Shown here in pieces: positions 10,015 to 21,327 of a DNA stretch of 64,000 nucleotides; position 1 is the stretch's first letter, and each line of letters starts with the position of its first letter. The translations under genes and the position numbers were made by a program. Origin of the DNA: Bolinopsis microptera (taxonomy: Eukaryota; Ctenophora; Tentaculata; Lobata; Bolinopsidae); assembly GCF_026151205.1 (NCBI RefSeq), contig NW_026971778.1, positions 1 through 64,000 on the forward strand. Reading direction: 5' to 3'. Below the pieces are notes generated by a model. It did no database searches, was not told the origin of the DNA, and was given only the letters and a program-made list of their open reading frames with translations.

Positions 10015-10118
10015 TTGTCCTACGTTGTATGACCCGCCGCGCACGACTGCGCGGTTCCCCTGTATCGTAGAAACTCTACACCATGGTGAAGCGACTGTGT
10101 GGTCACAACGTGATAAAA
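10015..10118 (-). mobile_element. ~100-bp palindromic hAT-like MITE, copy 1
   Basis: Imperfect terminal inverted repeats start TTGTCCTACGTTG. The centre holds CCGCGCACGACTGCGCGG and CCCCTGTATCGT. Flanks ATTAAATA (10007-10014) and GTTAAATA (10119-10126) form an 8-bp duplication with one mismatch. The family has five copies in this window; this one lies in the opposite orientation to the others. Confidence 0.75.
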
Positions 10119-10126
10119 GTTAAATA

Positions 10127-10566
10127 AGGGGAAACAAAATTGTGAAAATATGCAAACGTTTCGTCCCCTATTCCAGGCACGTAGCCAGGGGGTCAGGGGG
10201 TTGAATCACGATGTCAATCCTTTGCATCTCTTATTCTAATGGCGCACGTTATATCTCCGCCAAAAGCACATCCAATTTGATACGTATAAAATATGTTTAT
10301 AACTTGCTTGATTCTGCACTAAGTTGGCGCTCCTCGACCAAAATTGAACGGGGAATCATTTGACATACGTTGCATGCCACTTTTCGCGCGCGAAGCGCGC
10401 GCCGCCGAAGGCGGAAAAATAATATCTCTGATATTTGGATACGAAACATGTATCAAGGAATCATTTAAAATCATTTTAAGGCACCTCGACAAAAGCTTCC
10501 TACTCTATTGTACTTTTTATGGAGAAATACGTCAGTAGTGTTCTTGAGCTTGTTATTCTCTTTCAA
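10127..10566. other. Spacer between MITE copies 1 and 2
   Basis: No supported gene. The palindromic stretch CGCGCGCGAAGCGCGCGCC lies near 10385, and GTAGCCAGGGGGTCAGGGGG near 10191 resembles a decayed repeat end. The short open frame here has no recognisable features. Confidence 0.4.
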
Positions 10567-10574
10567 AATTATTC

Positions 10575-10690
10575 TTGTATCACGTTGCAACCCCCACGGT
10601 CGTTTCACTATGGTGAAACCCCTTTATCGTCCTGAAGATACAGGGGGAGCCGCGCACTTCGTGCGCGGCGGGTCATACAACGTATGACAA
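10575..10690 (+). mobile_element. ~100-bp palindromic hAT-like MITE, copy 2
   Basis: Begins TTGTATCACGTTG and ends CAACGTATGACAA. An internal hairpin has arms GCCGCGCAC/GTGCGCGGC around TTC. Flanks AATTATTC (10567-10574) and AAGTATTC (10691-10698) are an 8-bp duplication with one mismatch. Confidence 0.78.
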
Positions 10691-10698
10691 AAGTATTC

Positions 10699-11936
10699 CA
10701 AATGATTTGTATAAGTGCATATATTATCTTTGTATACATTGCAAAATAGTTTATCTCGATTCATGAAGTTTGAAAGAAGTTACAGCAATGCGCGCAATTT
10801 GGGGAGTGTGCTTTTAGCGGAGATTAAAACTGCGCCTATTCTGATCTTACCTGGGGACCTCAGGCTTTTATGTTCATAAACATTTAATAGAGATTTGGCG
10901 GAATGACAGGCTGAGCGCGGCCCAGTAACGCCTATTTTAATTAGAACCCTAATTCGCTCGCCAAAAAATTTCACGTGACTTTGGTTTTTATGGTTTTACA
11001 GCCGTACAAAACGGTTTTACATAAACCCTAATCCCAACCCTAACCATAACCTTAATTGACGATATCAATTCATCGCAGCTCGGCGAGGCACTGTAGCGCA
11101 TTTCGCCGATCTAGCGCTAAGCCTCATGCATTGAGTGCGCGGCGCGGTACAGTAACGCATCGTGCTACAAACCTTACCTGGGGACCCCAGGCTATTATGT
11201 TCACTGTAGTGCTAGGGGGTGCACCATAAAAATAAACTTGCTCGGATTTAAAAATTTTTTGTACCATTGTTTTCTAGAGACTGTGAGAATTTTCACAGTA
11301 CCAAATTTGTTATACCTTTTTGGAAAGATCAGTGAGTTTCGTCTAGGTGCCATATTTGATGGTGCGCGGCTTTTGGAGCAAAATTAGCTGTAAAAGTCGC
11401 GTAATTTGACCAAATTTGACCAAATTCGTTGATTTATGTCGTATTATTTGGATATATCTTCAGTTCCTTGAATGAGATCATTCTGAAAATTGGTGACGAC
11501 CTTCCAATAGGGCTTTCACAACTGTCCTAAAAATTTGGTAGATATCGGGGTTGATATAGTGATCAAAATGGGGCAAAATACGCTGCTTTTAGCTGTAACA
11601 TAATGTCTGATGGTTGGATATGCTTTAAACTTTTCGGACACTTTCCTTGTAAGTCTATGAGTAAGCTTACCAATTTTTGTTGCAATTAGAGGTCGGGAAG
11701 GATACTTACTTGAGGACCCCAGGCTTTAATGTTGTTAGGCGGAATGAAAGGCTGAGCGCGGCCCAGTAAGAAGGATACTTAATATCTATTTGTTTGAAGA
11801 AAATTGTGCTGGCCGAAATTAGCGCTAAAAAACCATCCTAGAGTCGGCACGCGCGGCTCACTGTCGATAGCGCACTACCTAGTAGTGCGACCAGCGACAG
11901 TGTCGGCCTTGAAAATTCTCTGTCGCACTAGGGTAC
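10699..11936. repeat. Mosaic of short dispersed GC-rich repeats
   Basis: No gene is seen. A unit built around ACCTGGGGACCCCAGGCT plus GGCTGAGCGCGGCCCAGTAA recurs at about 10845-10930, 11175-11205 and 11700-11770. A GACGATATCAATTCATCGCA unit at about 11058 recurs at 44568. A CGCGG-CAGTAACGCATCG unit is at about 11137. The AT-rich remainder (11230-11680) shows no further structure. Confidence 0.5.
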
Positions 11937-12265
11937 GTGTCGCACTACGATCCAGGTAGCGTACTTTTGACTTTACCGCGACAGTGTCGATTTTGGAGGT
12001 TTCGCACTTGGGTACGTGTCGCACTAGAGTACGTGAACCTCCTATCCGGGCGCAAATGGTTCACGTACTGTAGTATGTGCGACACGTACCCTAGTGTGTA
12101 GGCTTACAACCTACCAGGACGCGCGCCGAGTTGGACGCCTGGACGGTCCAATATCAAATATATGGAACAGATATTTTAAGAGTATCACCCGTTTAACCCT
12201 AGTGCGAAACCTCCAAGATCGACACTGTCGCTACCTGGATCGTAGTGCGACAAGTACCCTATTTG
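11937..12265. repeat. Imperfect inverted repeat (foldback) of GTCGCACTA motifs
   Basis: The left arm (11937-12043) holds GTAGCG, GCGACAGTGTCGAT, GGAGGTTTCGCACT and GTACGTGTCGCACTA. The reverse complements appear in reverse order in the right arm (12056-12265). An ~80-bp interruption lies at about 12105-12190. This looks like a degraded foldback or MITE. Confidence 0.6.
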
Positions 12266-12396
12266 CGCCGGATCCGATAGGTTTTACATTTCCTATCGGG
12301 TCCGAGAGAAAATCCTATTGCCTCTCGGAATTGGAGGACTTCGCCGCTCCGACTAGCATTCTTGCTTCGCATCTGACACGATCTGGAAGGGTTGAC

Positions 12397-12488
12397 TTGT
12401 ATCACGTGGTGACCCCCACTGTCGCTTCACTATAGTCGACGATACAGGGGCCGGAGCCGCGCACTTCGTGTAATACAACGTATGACAA
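12397..12488 (+). mobile_element. ~100-bp palindromic hAT-like MITE, copy 3
   Basis: Begins TTGTATCACG and ends CGTATGACAA, with the CCCCCACTGTCGCTTCACTA interior. The right side of the GC hairpin is missing (GCCGCGCACTTCGTG runs straight to TAATACAACG). The flanks do not form an 8-bp duplication, so this copy is probably older or rearranged. Confidence 0.65.
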
Positions 12489-12693
12489 GATATATCCTAG
12501 GGGAATCCTATCTAATTCAGAAGACGTTTCCCTGTATTTTGTAGTGGATTTTGTAGTGGATTTTGCGCGCCGCACGTACGTTAAAATATTTATCATTGTA
12601 GAATCTACGACGGTAGAAGTCAGAAGTTTCAATAAACTGCTCGTACTTATACTTTTATAGACACTTATAAGATATGAAAATCTAAGTAACACA

Positions 12694-15600
12694 TCCAACC
12701 CCACTCAGGCCGCCCATCCCAAAGTCCCAAATAACTTGAAATCTGTGACAAATCCCTAAAAATCCAGAATGAGAATCTTTACCCCTGGGCCTTGAAGGGG
12801 ATTTGTGTTGCTGAGTATTTGAAACATGTTTTGGTGGTTAAATATGTAGTACATATCCCAAACCATCACAAAGACCAAGTTTTAAGCTCTTGAACCACTC
12901 AAGCCACTCCCAGAGGCAATGCCAATCCCAAAATTACTGAAATCCAGCTAAAATCCAGACTTTAAAATCTTTACCCCTGTAGTGCTTTTATGTTCCGGGT
13001 AGGTGGGACATGTTTTAGTTTTAAAATGGGTTCTGCCTGTCCCAAACCATCATAAAAATCAAGTTTCGACCTCTCAACCCACTCGGGCCACTCCCAGGGG
13101 CCACGCCCATCCCAAAATGACCGAAATCCAGCTAAAATCCAGACTTTAAAATCTTTACCCCTGTAGTGCTTTTATGTTCCGGGGTAGGTGGGACATGTTT
13201 TAGTTTAAAAATGGGTTCTGCCTGTCCCAAACCATCATAAAAATCAAGTTTCGACCTCTCAACCCACTCGGGCCACTCCCAGGGAAAACGCCCATCCCAA
13301 AATGACCGAAATCCAGCTAAAATCCAGACTTTAAAATCTTTACCCCTGTAGTGCTTTTATGTTCCGGGGTAGGTGGGACATGTTTTAGTTTAAAAATGGG
13401 TTCTGCCTGTCCCAAACCATCATAAAAATCAAGTTTCGACCTCTCAACCCACTCGGGCCACTCCCAGGGGCCACGCCCATCCCAAAATGACCGAAATCCA
13501 GCTAAAATCCAGACTTTAAAATCTTTACCCCTGTAGTGCTTTTATGTTCCGGGGTAGGTGGGACATGTTTTAGTTTAAAAATGGGTTCTGCCTGTCCCAA
13601 ACCATCATAAAAATCAAGTTTCGACCTCTCAACCAACTCGGGCCACTCCCAGGGGCCACGCCCATCCCAAAATGACCGAAATCCAGCTAAAATCCAGACT
13701 TTAAAATCTTTACCCCTGTAGTGCTTTTATGTTCCGGGGTAGGTGGGACATGTTTTAGTTTTAAAATGGGTTCTGCCTGTCCCAAACCATCATAAAAATC
13801 AAGTTTCGACCTCTCAACCCACTCGGGCCACTCCCAGGAGCCACGCCCATCCCAAAATGACCGAAATCCAGCTAAAATCCAGACTTTAAAATCTTTACCC
13901 CTGTAGTGCTTTTATGTTTCAGGGTAGGTGGGACATGTTTTAGTTTAAAAATGGGTTCTGCCTGTCCCAAACCATCATAAAAATCAAGTTTCGAACTCTC
14001 AACCCACTCGGGCCACTCCCAGGGGCCACGCCCATCCCAAAATGACCGAAATCCAGCTAAAATCCAGACTTTAAAATCTTTACCCCTGTAGTGCTTTTAT
14101 GTTCCGGGGTAGGTGGGACATGTTTTAGTTTAAAAATGGGTTCTGCCTGTCCCAAACCATCATAAAAATCAAGTTTCGACCTCTCAACCCACTCGGGCCA
14201 CTCCCAGGGGCCACGCCCATCCAAAAATGACCGAAATCCAGCTAAAATCCAGACTTTAAAATCTTTAACCCTGTAGTGCTTTTATGTTCCAGGGTAGGTG
14301 GGACATGTTTTAGTTTAAAAATGGGTTCTGCCTGTCCCAAACCATCATAAAAATCAAGTTTCGACCTCTCAACCCACTCGGGCCACTCCCAGGGGCCACG
14401 CCCATCCCAAAATGACCGAAATCCAGCTAAAATCCAGACTTTAAAATCTTTACCCCTGTAGTGCTTTTATGTTCCGGGGTAGGTGGGACATGTTTTAGTT
14501 TAAAAATGGGTTCTGCCTGTCCCAAACCATCATAAAAATCAAGTTTCGACCTCTCAACCCACTCAGGCCACTCCCAGGGGCCACGCCCATCCCAAAATGA
14601 CCGAAATCCAGTTAAAATCCAGACTTTAAAATCTTTACCCCTGTAGTGCTTTTATGTTCCGGGGTAGGTGGGACATGTTTTAGTTTAAAATGGGTTCTGC
14701 CTGTCCCAAACCATCATAAAAATCAAGTTTCGACCTCTCAACCCACTCGGGCCACTCCCAGGGGCCACGCCCATCCCAAAATGACCGAAATCCAGCTAAA
14801 ATCCAGACTTTAAAATCTTTACCCCTGTAGTGCTTTTATGTTCCGGGGTAGGTGGGACATGTTTTAGTTTTAAATGGGTTCTGCCTGTCCCAAACCATCA
14901 TAAAAATCAAGTTTCGACCTCTCAACCCACTCGGGCCACTCCCAGGGGCCACGCCCATCCCAAAATGACCGAAATCCAGCTAAAATCCAGACTTTAAAAT
15001 CTTTACCCCTGCAGTGCTTTTATGTTCCGGGGTAGGTGGGACATGTTTTAGTTTAAAAATGGGTTCTGCCTGTCCCAAACCATCATAAAAATCAAGTTTC
15101 GACCTCTCAACCCACTCGGGCCACTCCCAGGGGCCACGCCCATCCCAAAATGACCGAAATCCAGCTAAAATCCAGACTTTAAAATCTTTACCCCTGTAGT
15201 GCTTTTATGTTCTGTGGTAGGTGGGACATGTTTTAGTTTTAAAATGGGTTCTGCCTGTCCCAAACCATCATAAAAATCAAGTTTCGACCTCTCAACCCAC
15301 TCGGGCCACTCCCAGGGGCCACGCCCATCCCAAAATGACCGAAATCCAGCTAAAATCCAGACTTTAAAATCTTTACCCCTGTAGTGCTTTTATGTTCCGG
15401 GGTAGGTGGGACATGTTTTAGTTTAAAAATGGGTTCTGCCTGTCCCAAACCATCATAAAAATCAAGTTTCGACCTCTCAACCCACTCGGGCCACTCCCAG
15501 GGGCCACGCCCATCCCAAAATGACCGAAATCCAGCTAAAATCCAGACTTTAAAATCTTTACCCCTGTAGTGCTTTTATTCTCCGGGGTAGGTGGGACATG

Positions 15601-16979
15601 TTTTAGTTTAAAAATGGGTTCTGCCTGTCCCAAACCATCATAAAAATCAAGTTTCGACCTCTCAACCCACTCGGGCCACTCCCAGGGGCCACGCCCATCC
15701 CAAAATGACCGAAATCCAGCTAAAATCCAGACTTTAAAATCTTTACCCCTGTAGTGCTTTTATGTTCCGGGGTAGGTGGGACATGTTTTAGTTTAAAAAT
15801 GGGTTCTGCCTGTCCCAAACCATCATAAAAATCAAGTTTCGACCTCTCAACCCACTCGGGCCACTCCCAGGGGCCACGCCCATCCCAAAATGACCGAAAT
15901 CCAGCTAAAATCCAGACTTTAAAATCTTTACCCCTGTAGTGCTTTTATGTTCCGGGGTAGGTGGGACATGTTTTAGTTTAAAAATGGGTTCTGCCTGTCC
16001 CAAACCATCATAAAAATCAAGTTTCGACCTCTCAACCCACTCGGGCCACTCCCAGGGGCCACGCCCATCCCAAAATGACCGAAATCCAGCTAAAATCCAG
16101 ACTTTAAAATCTTTACCCCTGTAGTGCTTTTATTCTCCGGGGTAGGTGGGACATGTTTTAGTTTAAAAATGGGTTCTGCCTGTCCCAAACCATCATAAAA
16201 ATCAAGTTTCGACCTCTCAACCCACTCGGGCCACTCCCAGGGGCCACGCCCATCCCAAAATGACCGAAATCCAGCTAAAATCCAGACTTTAAAATCTTTA
16301 CCCCTGTAGTGCTTTTATGTTCCGGGGTAGGTGGGACATGTTTTAGTTTTAAAATGGGTTCTGCCTGTCCCAAACCATCATAAAAATCAAGTTTCGACCT
16401 CTCAACCCACTCAGGCCACTCCCAGGGGCCACGCCCATCCCAAAATGACCGAAATCCAGCTAAAATCCAGACTTTAAAATCTTTACCCCTGTAGTGCTTT
16501 TATGTTCCGGGGTAGGTGGGACATGTTTTAGTTTAAAAATGGGTTCTGCCTGTCCCAAACCATCATAAAAATCAAGTTTCGACCTCTCAACCCACTCGGG
16601 CCACTCCCAGGGGCCACGCCCATCCCAAAATGACCGAAATCCAGCTAAAATCCAGACTTTAAAATCTTTACCCCTGTAGTGCTTTTATGTTCCGGGGTAG
16701 GTGGGACATGTTTTAGTTTAAAAATGGGTTCTGCCTGTCCCAAACCATCATAAAAATCAAGTTTCGACCTCTCAACCCACTCGGGCCACTCCCAGGGGCC
16801 ACGCCCATCCCAAAATGACCGAAATCCAGCTAAAATCCAGACTTTAAAATCTTTACCCCTGTAGTGCTTTTATGTTCCGGGGTAGGTGGGACATGTTTTA
16901 GTTTAAAAATGGGTTCTGCCTGTCCCAAACCATCATAAAAATCAAGTTTCGACCTCTCAACCCACTCGGGCCACTCCCC
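12694..16979 (+). repeat. 185-bp satellite array, forward arm (~23 monomers)
   Basis: Landmark GTGGGACATGTTTTAG recurs every 185 bases from about 13003 to 16890. Interior monomers differ at only a few positions. The leftmost copies (12694-12990) are clearly divergent, as expected at an array edge that escapes homogenisation. There are no long ORFs. The landmark CCACTCCCAGGGGCCACGCC lies in every unit. Confidence 0.95.
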
Positions 16980-17320
16980 ACTTGGGATGGGCGTGGCCCC
17001 TGGGAGTGGCCCGAGTGGGTTGAGAGGTCGAAACTTGATTTTTATGATGGTTTGGGACAGGCAGAACCCATTTTTAAACTAAAACATGTCCCACCTACCC
17101 CGGAACATAAAAGCACTACAGGGGTAAAGATTTTAAAGTCTGGATTTTAGCTGGATTTCGGTCATTTTGGGATGGGCGTGGCCCCTGGGAGTGGCCCGAG
17201 TTGGTTGAGAGGTCGAAACTTGATTTTTATGATGGTTTGGGACAGGCAGAACCCATTTTTAAACTAAAACATGTCCCACCTACCCCGGAACATAAAAGCA
17301 CTACAGGGGTAAAGATTTTA
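16980..17320 (-). repeat. 185-bp satellite array, start of the inverted arm
   Basis: At 16979 the array turns into its own reverse complement. CCACTCGGGCCACTCCC is answered by GGGAGTGGCCCGAGTGG after a spacer of about 23 bases. About 1.8 monomers follow before the 4.0-kb insertion at 17321. Confidence 0.93.
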
Positions 17321-18998
17321 GGGCACTTTCAAAAACATCTGTCACGGAAAAAATGTTAAAATTTGTCAAAAATCAGTTTTTGTGGCATAATTTGGTGGAT
17401 AATTTTTGGAACGGGATGAAACTTCAGGATATGGTGTGCTAAACCCCAACCTTTACTATCTGCCACTTTTTGTTTCGATTTAGGGCTAAATCTGGTGGAT
17501 AAAAGTGAAACAGACCAATCCACTTCAGGTGGCCTTTAAAAATATTTAATTCCATCTAAACTCCTAAAATATGATTGAGACTTATAAATAATCGTTATAA
17601 CTTCACAATTTCATATGTAGGGCCGGGATTTTTCTTAAGGGCCAAATTTGGTGGATATATTTTTTTACCTCTTTTTTAAGACTGTTATTTGTTAGCTAAC
17701 ATCAATTTACTGGTCTTAAAATGGTGCAAAGGCAATGTTAAATCTATGGCATCAACTATAAAGTTCGAGATTCAAGTGAAAAGGCTATTTTTGGTGGATA
17801 TAATGATGTTAATTAGTTAAACACGTAAATGCTACCAAAATATCAATAAATAAGACATTATCATGATTAGAAACAGTTGAAAAAGATGAAATATAGGATG
17901 TTGAACATTAATATAAAAGGTAGTATGGTATTTTAAGCTTTTAGGGCCAATTTGGTGGATAATTAACTCAAAAATACTTAAAATATCGACCTGGATATTT
18001 TGATATCCATCAATTTTGGCCTTAAAAGTCGGCTTGAGCTTATCACATTTTGTGCTGAACAAGAAAAAGGTCTAAACAAACCAATATCAGTGTATGATTT
18101 CATAATTTAGCAAATCTAAGGCCAAAAATAGTGGATAAAAAAGCAAATTTAACCGTTTTTAAGCTAATTTCTTAGGCATTTATCCACCAAAAACGGCCCT
18201 AAATGGAGAATGTTTGGAACGTTTACTTGAAACTATAGCCCTCCTTTACGACCTCAGAGCAATAATTTTAAGCTATTTTAACTTTGGGATGGAATAATTT
18301 ACGATTAAAAGTGGATAACATACGTTATCAGTAAAGAAATCGTTATTTCAATCGCTGAGGTAGGTTATTCACATTTAATATCCACCAAATTGGGCCTCAA
18401 AAGGCAGGTTTCGGTTATTATTTTATAAGGTCACCCAGAAAATGGTCTAAACTAACTAAAATCATTCATGATTTCAAAATTGAACAAATCTAGGGCCAAA
18501 TATAGTGGATACAAAAGCAAATTTTCCCGTTTTAGAGCTTTTATCCACCAAAAACATCTCTAAAGGCTGAAAGGAAACAGTTTGTTAAGTTCGTATGAAA
18601 CTATATCCATTCATTATGGCCCTAGAGCAATAATTGTATACATTTTCAGCTTCTAGACGAGATAATTGGGGTCTAACAATGGATAACCTGAATTATTGAC
18701 ACAGAATTTGACTTAAAAATAAAATCAATCTTGAAGCTCCAATATATCCACCAAAAATGGCCTAAAAATTAAATCTTCTATGCTGTCATAAACTTGAAAC
18801 GATTTCCAACCTGATACGTTCACTGAGTAAAGCTGGTGAACTTGTTGACCAATATAATTTTTTCAGTTGAAAATTTTCGGTATTGAATTTTATTTCATCG
18901 TTTTATTATCCACCATATCTAGCCTTAAAATTGAAATCTTTCTTTTTTTTCGCCTTTTATCATAGAGGCATATCGATTTGCTACAATTCTATCTTTAA

Positions 18999-21036
18999 AG
19001 GACCAGTTAACTGAAAAATTTGTAGTCTCCAATTTGGCTAAGATTTAAATCAGCTGTGACAAACTGGTAAAGAATCGTATCGCCGAAAGAACCAACTCTC
19101 TATCGTACGTGTAACGCGTGTTATTGCAATAATAAGCTGTGGCCTCGTGACGTCATAAAGTCCCTCAGTGCGCGCTTGCATAGCGTAATTTACATTACAA
19201 ATGTTTATCATCGTCAATAAAACACATGTAACTCACTCAAATTTTAGAATTATGACTATTACCCTAGTTCTCCAAAATCCTTATAGTTTTGGCTATCATT
19301 CTAACTAAAGGAATAGCTGATTGGATGTACAGTGCTCACGTCATGATTTTAAACAGTGATATAGGTTCTTGAACAGTGGCGGGTGAATGTACGGTTAGAA
19401 AGTTTCTGCTATTACAACTTATGTCATATGTGATAATTTTGGATTGCTTTCATTGCTTAATTACACAAGCAGCTAGGGAGACTGTACCGATTATTTTTGT
19501 CCATGAAACTCTAACGAATTTAGAAAGGATCTAGATAAGTAGGAGTTTGTTCAATTCCGAGAGCAATTATATTTATAGCATATAGCGAAATTTATAACTT
19601 TAATCCGCATGTGTCAGCCAGTGCCCAGTACAGGAGACAAGAAGTCTGGCTACTTTACGGCCGTTCCTCTGGGACCATTAGTAGAAGTAGCTTCTATCAG
19701 AACAGTGCCGTGGGAACAGAATTCCCGCCAAAATACCTGGTCTCGGGTCTACCAAACAGTAATACTGTTCGGAGTGTACGGTGTGCAGTGTGTTTTGAAT
19801 TAGACTTACGGCTTACCTAGTTGTTATCCTAATTGCATTATCATCGGTACATAACATAAATAAACTACTGGTAAGTTTAAATACCAAGTGCAAACGTGTT
19901 CAGTCAATCGACCCACTGAACAATTATAGAATTTCCAAGACCCTATTATTCTCTAGCCATATATTACGGCACGATCGATTGTTAGATGGCTAAACGACCA
20001 ACGTTATAATCTATACAATTCTAAAACTATGAGCTAGCACTTTAATCTAAAAATACACTTTTTATATTACTCCTGATTTTTACATTTCACGTAAAACATT
20101 GTCGCCACAGGTTGATCATGGACACTAACAGCTTAATTTGAGATAAATGACTTATGACTTTCTCTAAAGTTAACTCTTAAGTTGTGTACTCCAGTCATTT
20201 ATGGACATTTATGGAAATGAACCTGCAAATGTTCAAATACTCTCGAAACTTTGCACAGACCTTCCTTAAGGTATGAATAAACGATTTTCGTTTGGAGACA
20301 TTTTTTTGACCGTGGAGAAAACCCAGGAGGGCCACGCCCATATTGACCCAATAACGTAACCGACCCCTTGCTTCTGAAGGTCGTAGAGGCTTCAAAATAG
20401 GCTTAAACGAAGCCGCATATGCATATTTATATAGGATTTATTGAGCAACACATGGCCTAAAATCCTTACTTTTCGAGAAATTCGCCAAAAACCATTTTGG
20501 GCGTGGTGCTGAGCCCATTTTCGATAGGATCGTGATAGAGTCTTTAGACAGGGTGCAAAAGAACCGCAATTAGCATATTAATATATGACTTACGAACAAA
20601 CATATGCCTTAAAGTGCTTACTTTTTCAGTTATTGGCGAAAAACTGATTTTCGGTTCCAGAAATCATACAAAACTATGGGTATCTGGTAACTTGGGCTAT
20701 GAAGGCCCTAAAGGTTTTTGAATGTGTGCAAATTGTGCAGAATGGCCATGTTTATATACAACTTATGAAGCAACATGTACCCTAAATTACTTACTTTTCG
20801 AGTTATTTGGGGGAAAAGATTGTATTATGTCCATTTTCTACCTGTAAAATACAGTCTCACGAGCTCTTCTGCGCGCGGGAGGGACTTTATGACGTCATCG
20901 CCAAAATAATACAAACGCTATTTACACGCGTTAGAGAGCAGTTAGAGATTTAGGAATTTCGACTCGTTGCTTAGTTTGCTATTTGTCACAATGTGTCAAA
21001 ATATGAGGATAACTTTTTTTTCAGTTAACTGGTCCT
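18999..21036. mobile_element. 2.04-kb TTAA-flanked TIR element nested inside
   Basis: Terminal repeats AGGACCAGTTAACTGAAAAA face each other. TTAA lies on both sides (18995-18998 and 21037-21040). Subterminal inverted stretches continue: CTCTCTA..GTGTAACGCG and GACGTCATAAAGTCCCTC at ~19095-19165, mirrored at ~20875-20940. TTAA duplication is diagnostic of piggyBac or Kolobok insertion. No long ORF is present, so the element is non-autonomous. Three diverged internal repeats lie at about 20400-20815. Confidence 0.82.
20400..20815 (+). repeat. Three diverged ~175-bp internal repeats
   Basis: Blocks at about 20405-20500, 20560-20650 and 20730-20815 share a layout. Each has a GCATAT/CATGTTTATAT stretch, then a CAACATG/CACATGGCC-like stretch with CTTACTTTTCGAG, then TTGGCGAAAA. 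They lie within the 2.04-kb TTAA element and are not coding. Confidence 0.55.
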
Positions 21037-21327
21037 TTAAATAATCACCATAAATTAACCACACGTAAAGTTACAGGCCAACAAATGATATATCCACCAA
21101 ACCCCTCTGAAAAGTATATCCACCATTATTAGCCCTGATTTAAATGCGTGTATCTCTGCTCATAGATATAGTAGACATTTGATTCTTTTTGTAAAAGTTG
21201 AACTATCGCAAATCCTATGCTGAAAAAAAGTTTAATCAAAATATTGAGTTTATCCACCAAATGAGAGCTTCTAGAAGTTGAAATTTTTCCCGTGACAGAT
21301 TCGTTAACATAGTTTTTGAAAGTGCCC

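Larger units (their letters stand above)
17321..21327. mobile_element. 4.0-kb TIR element with repeated GGTGGATA motif
   Basis: Ends are inverted repeats beginning GGGCACTTTCAAAAAC, then a shared CTGTCACGG plus A-tract. The satellite is cut at GATTTTAAAG, and TTTA is present on both sides (17317-17320 and 21328-21331), giving a 4-bp duplication. About fifteen copies of a motif related to GGGCCAAATTTGGTGGATAA occur in both orientations at 17385-18920 and 21085-21260. They resemble clustered subterminal transposase-binding sites. There is no transposase ORF. The superfamily is unresolved; TTTA/TTAA-type targets suggest Kolobok or piggyBac relatives, but this is weak. Confidence 0.75.
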
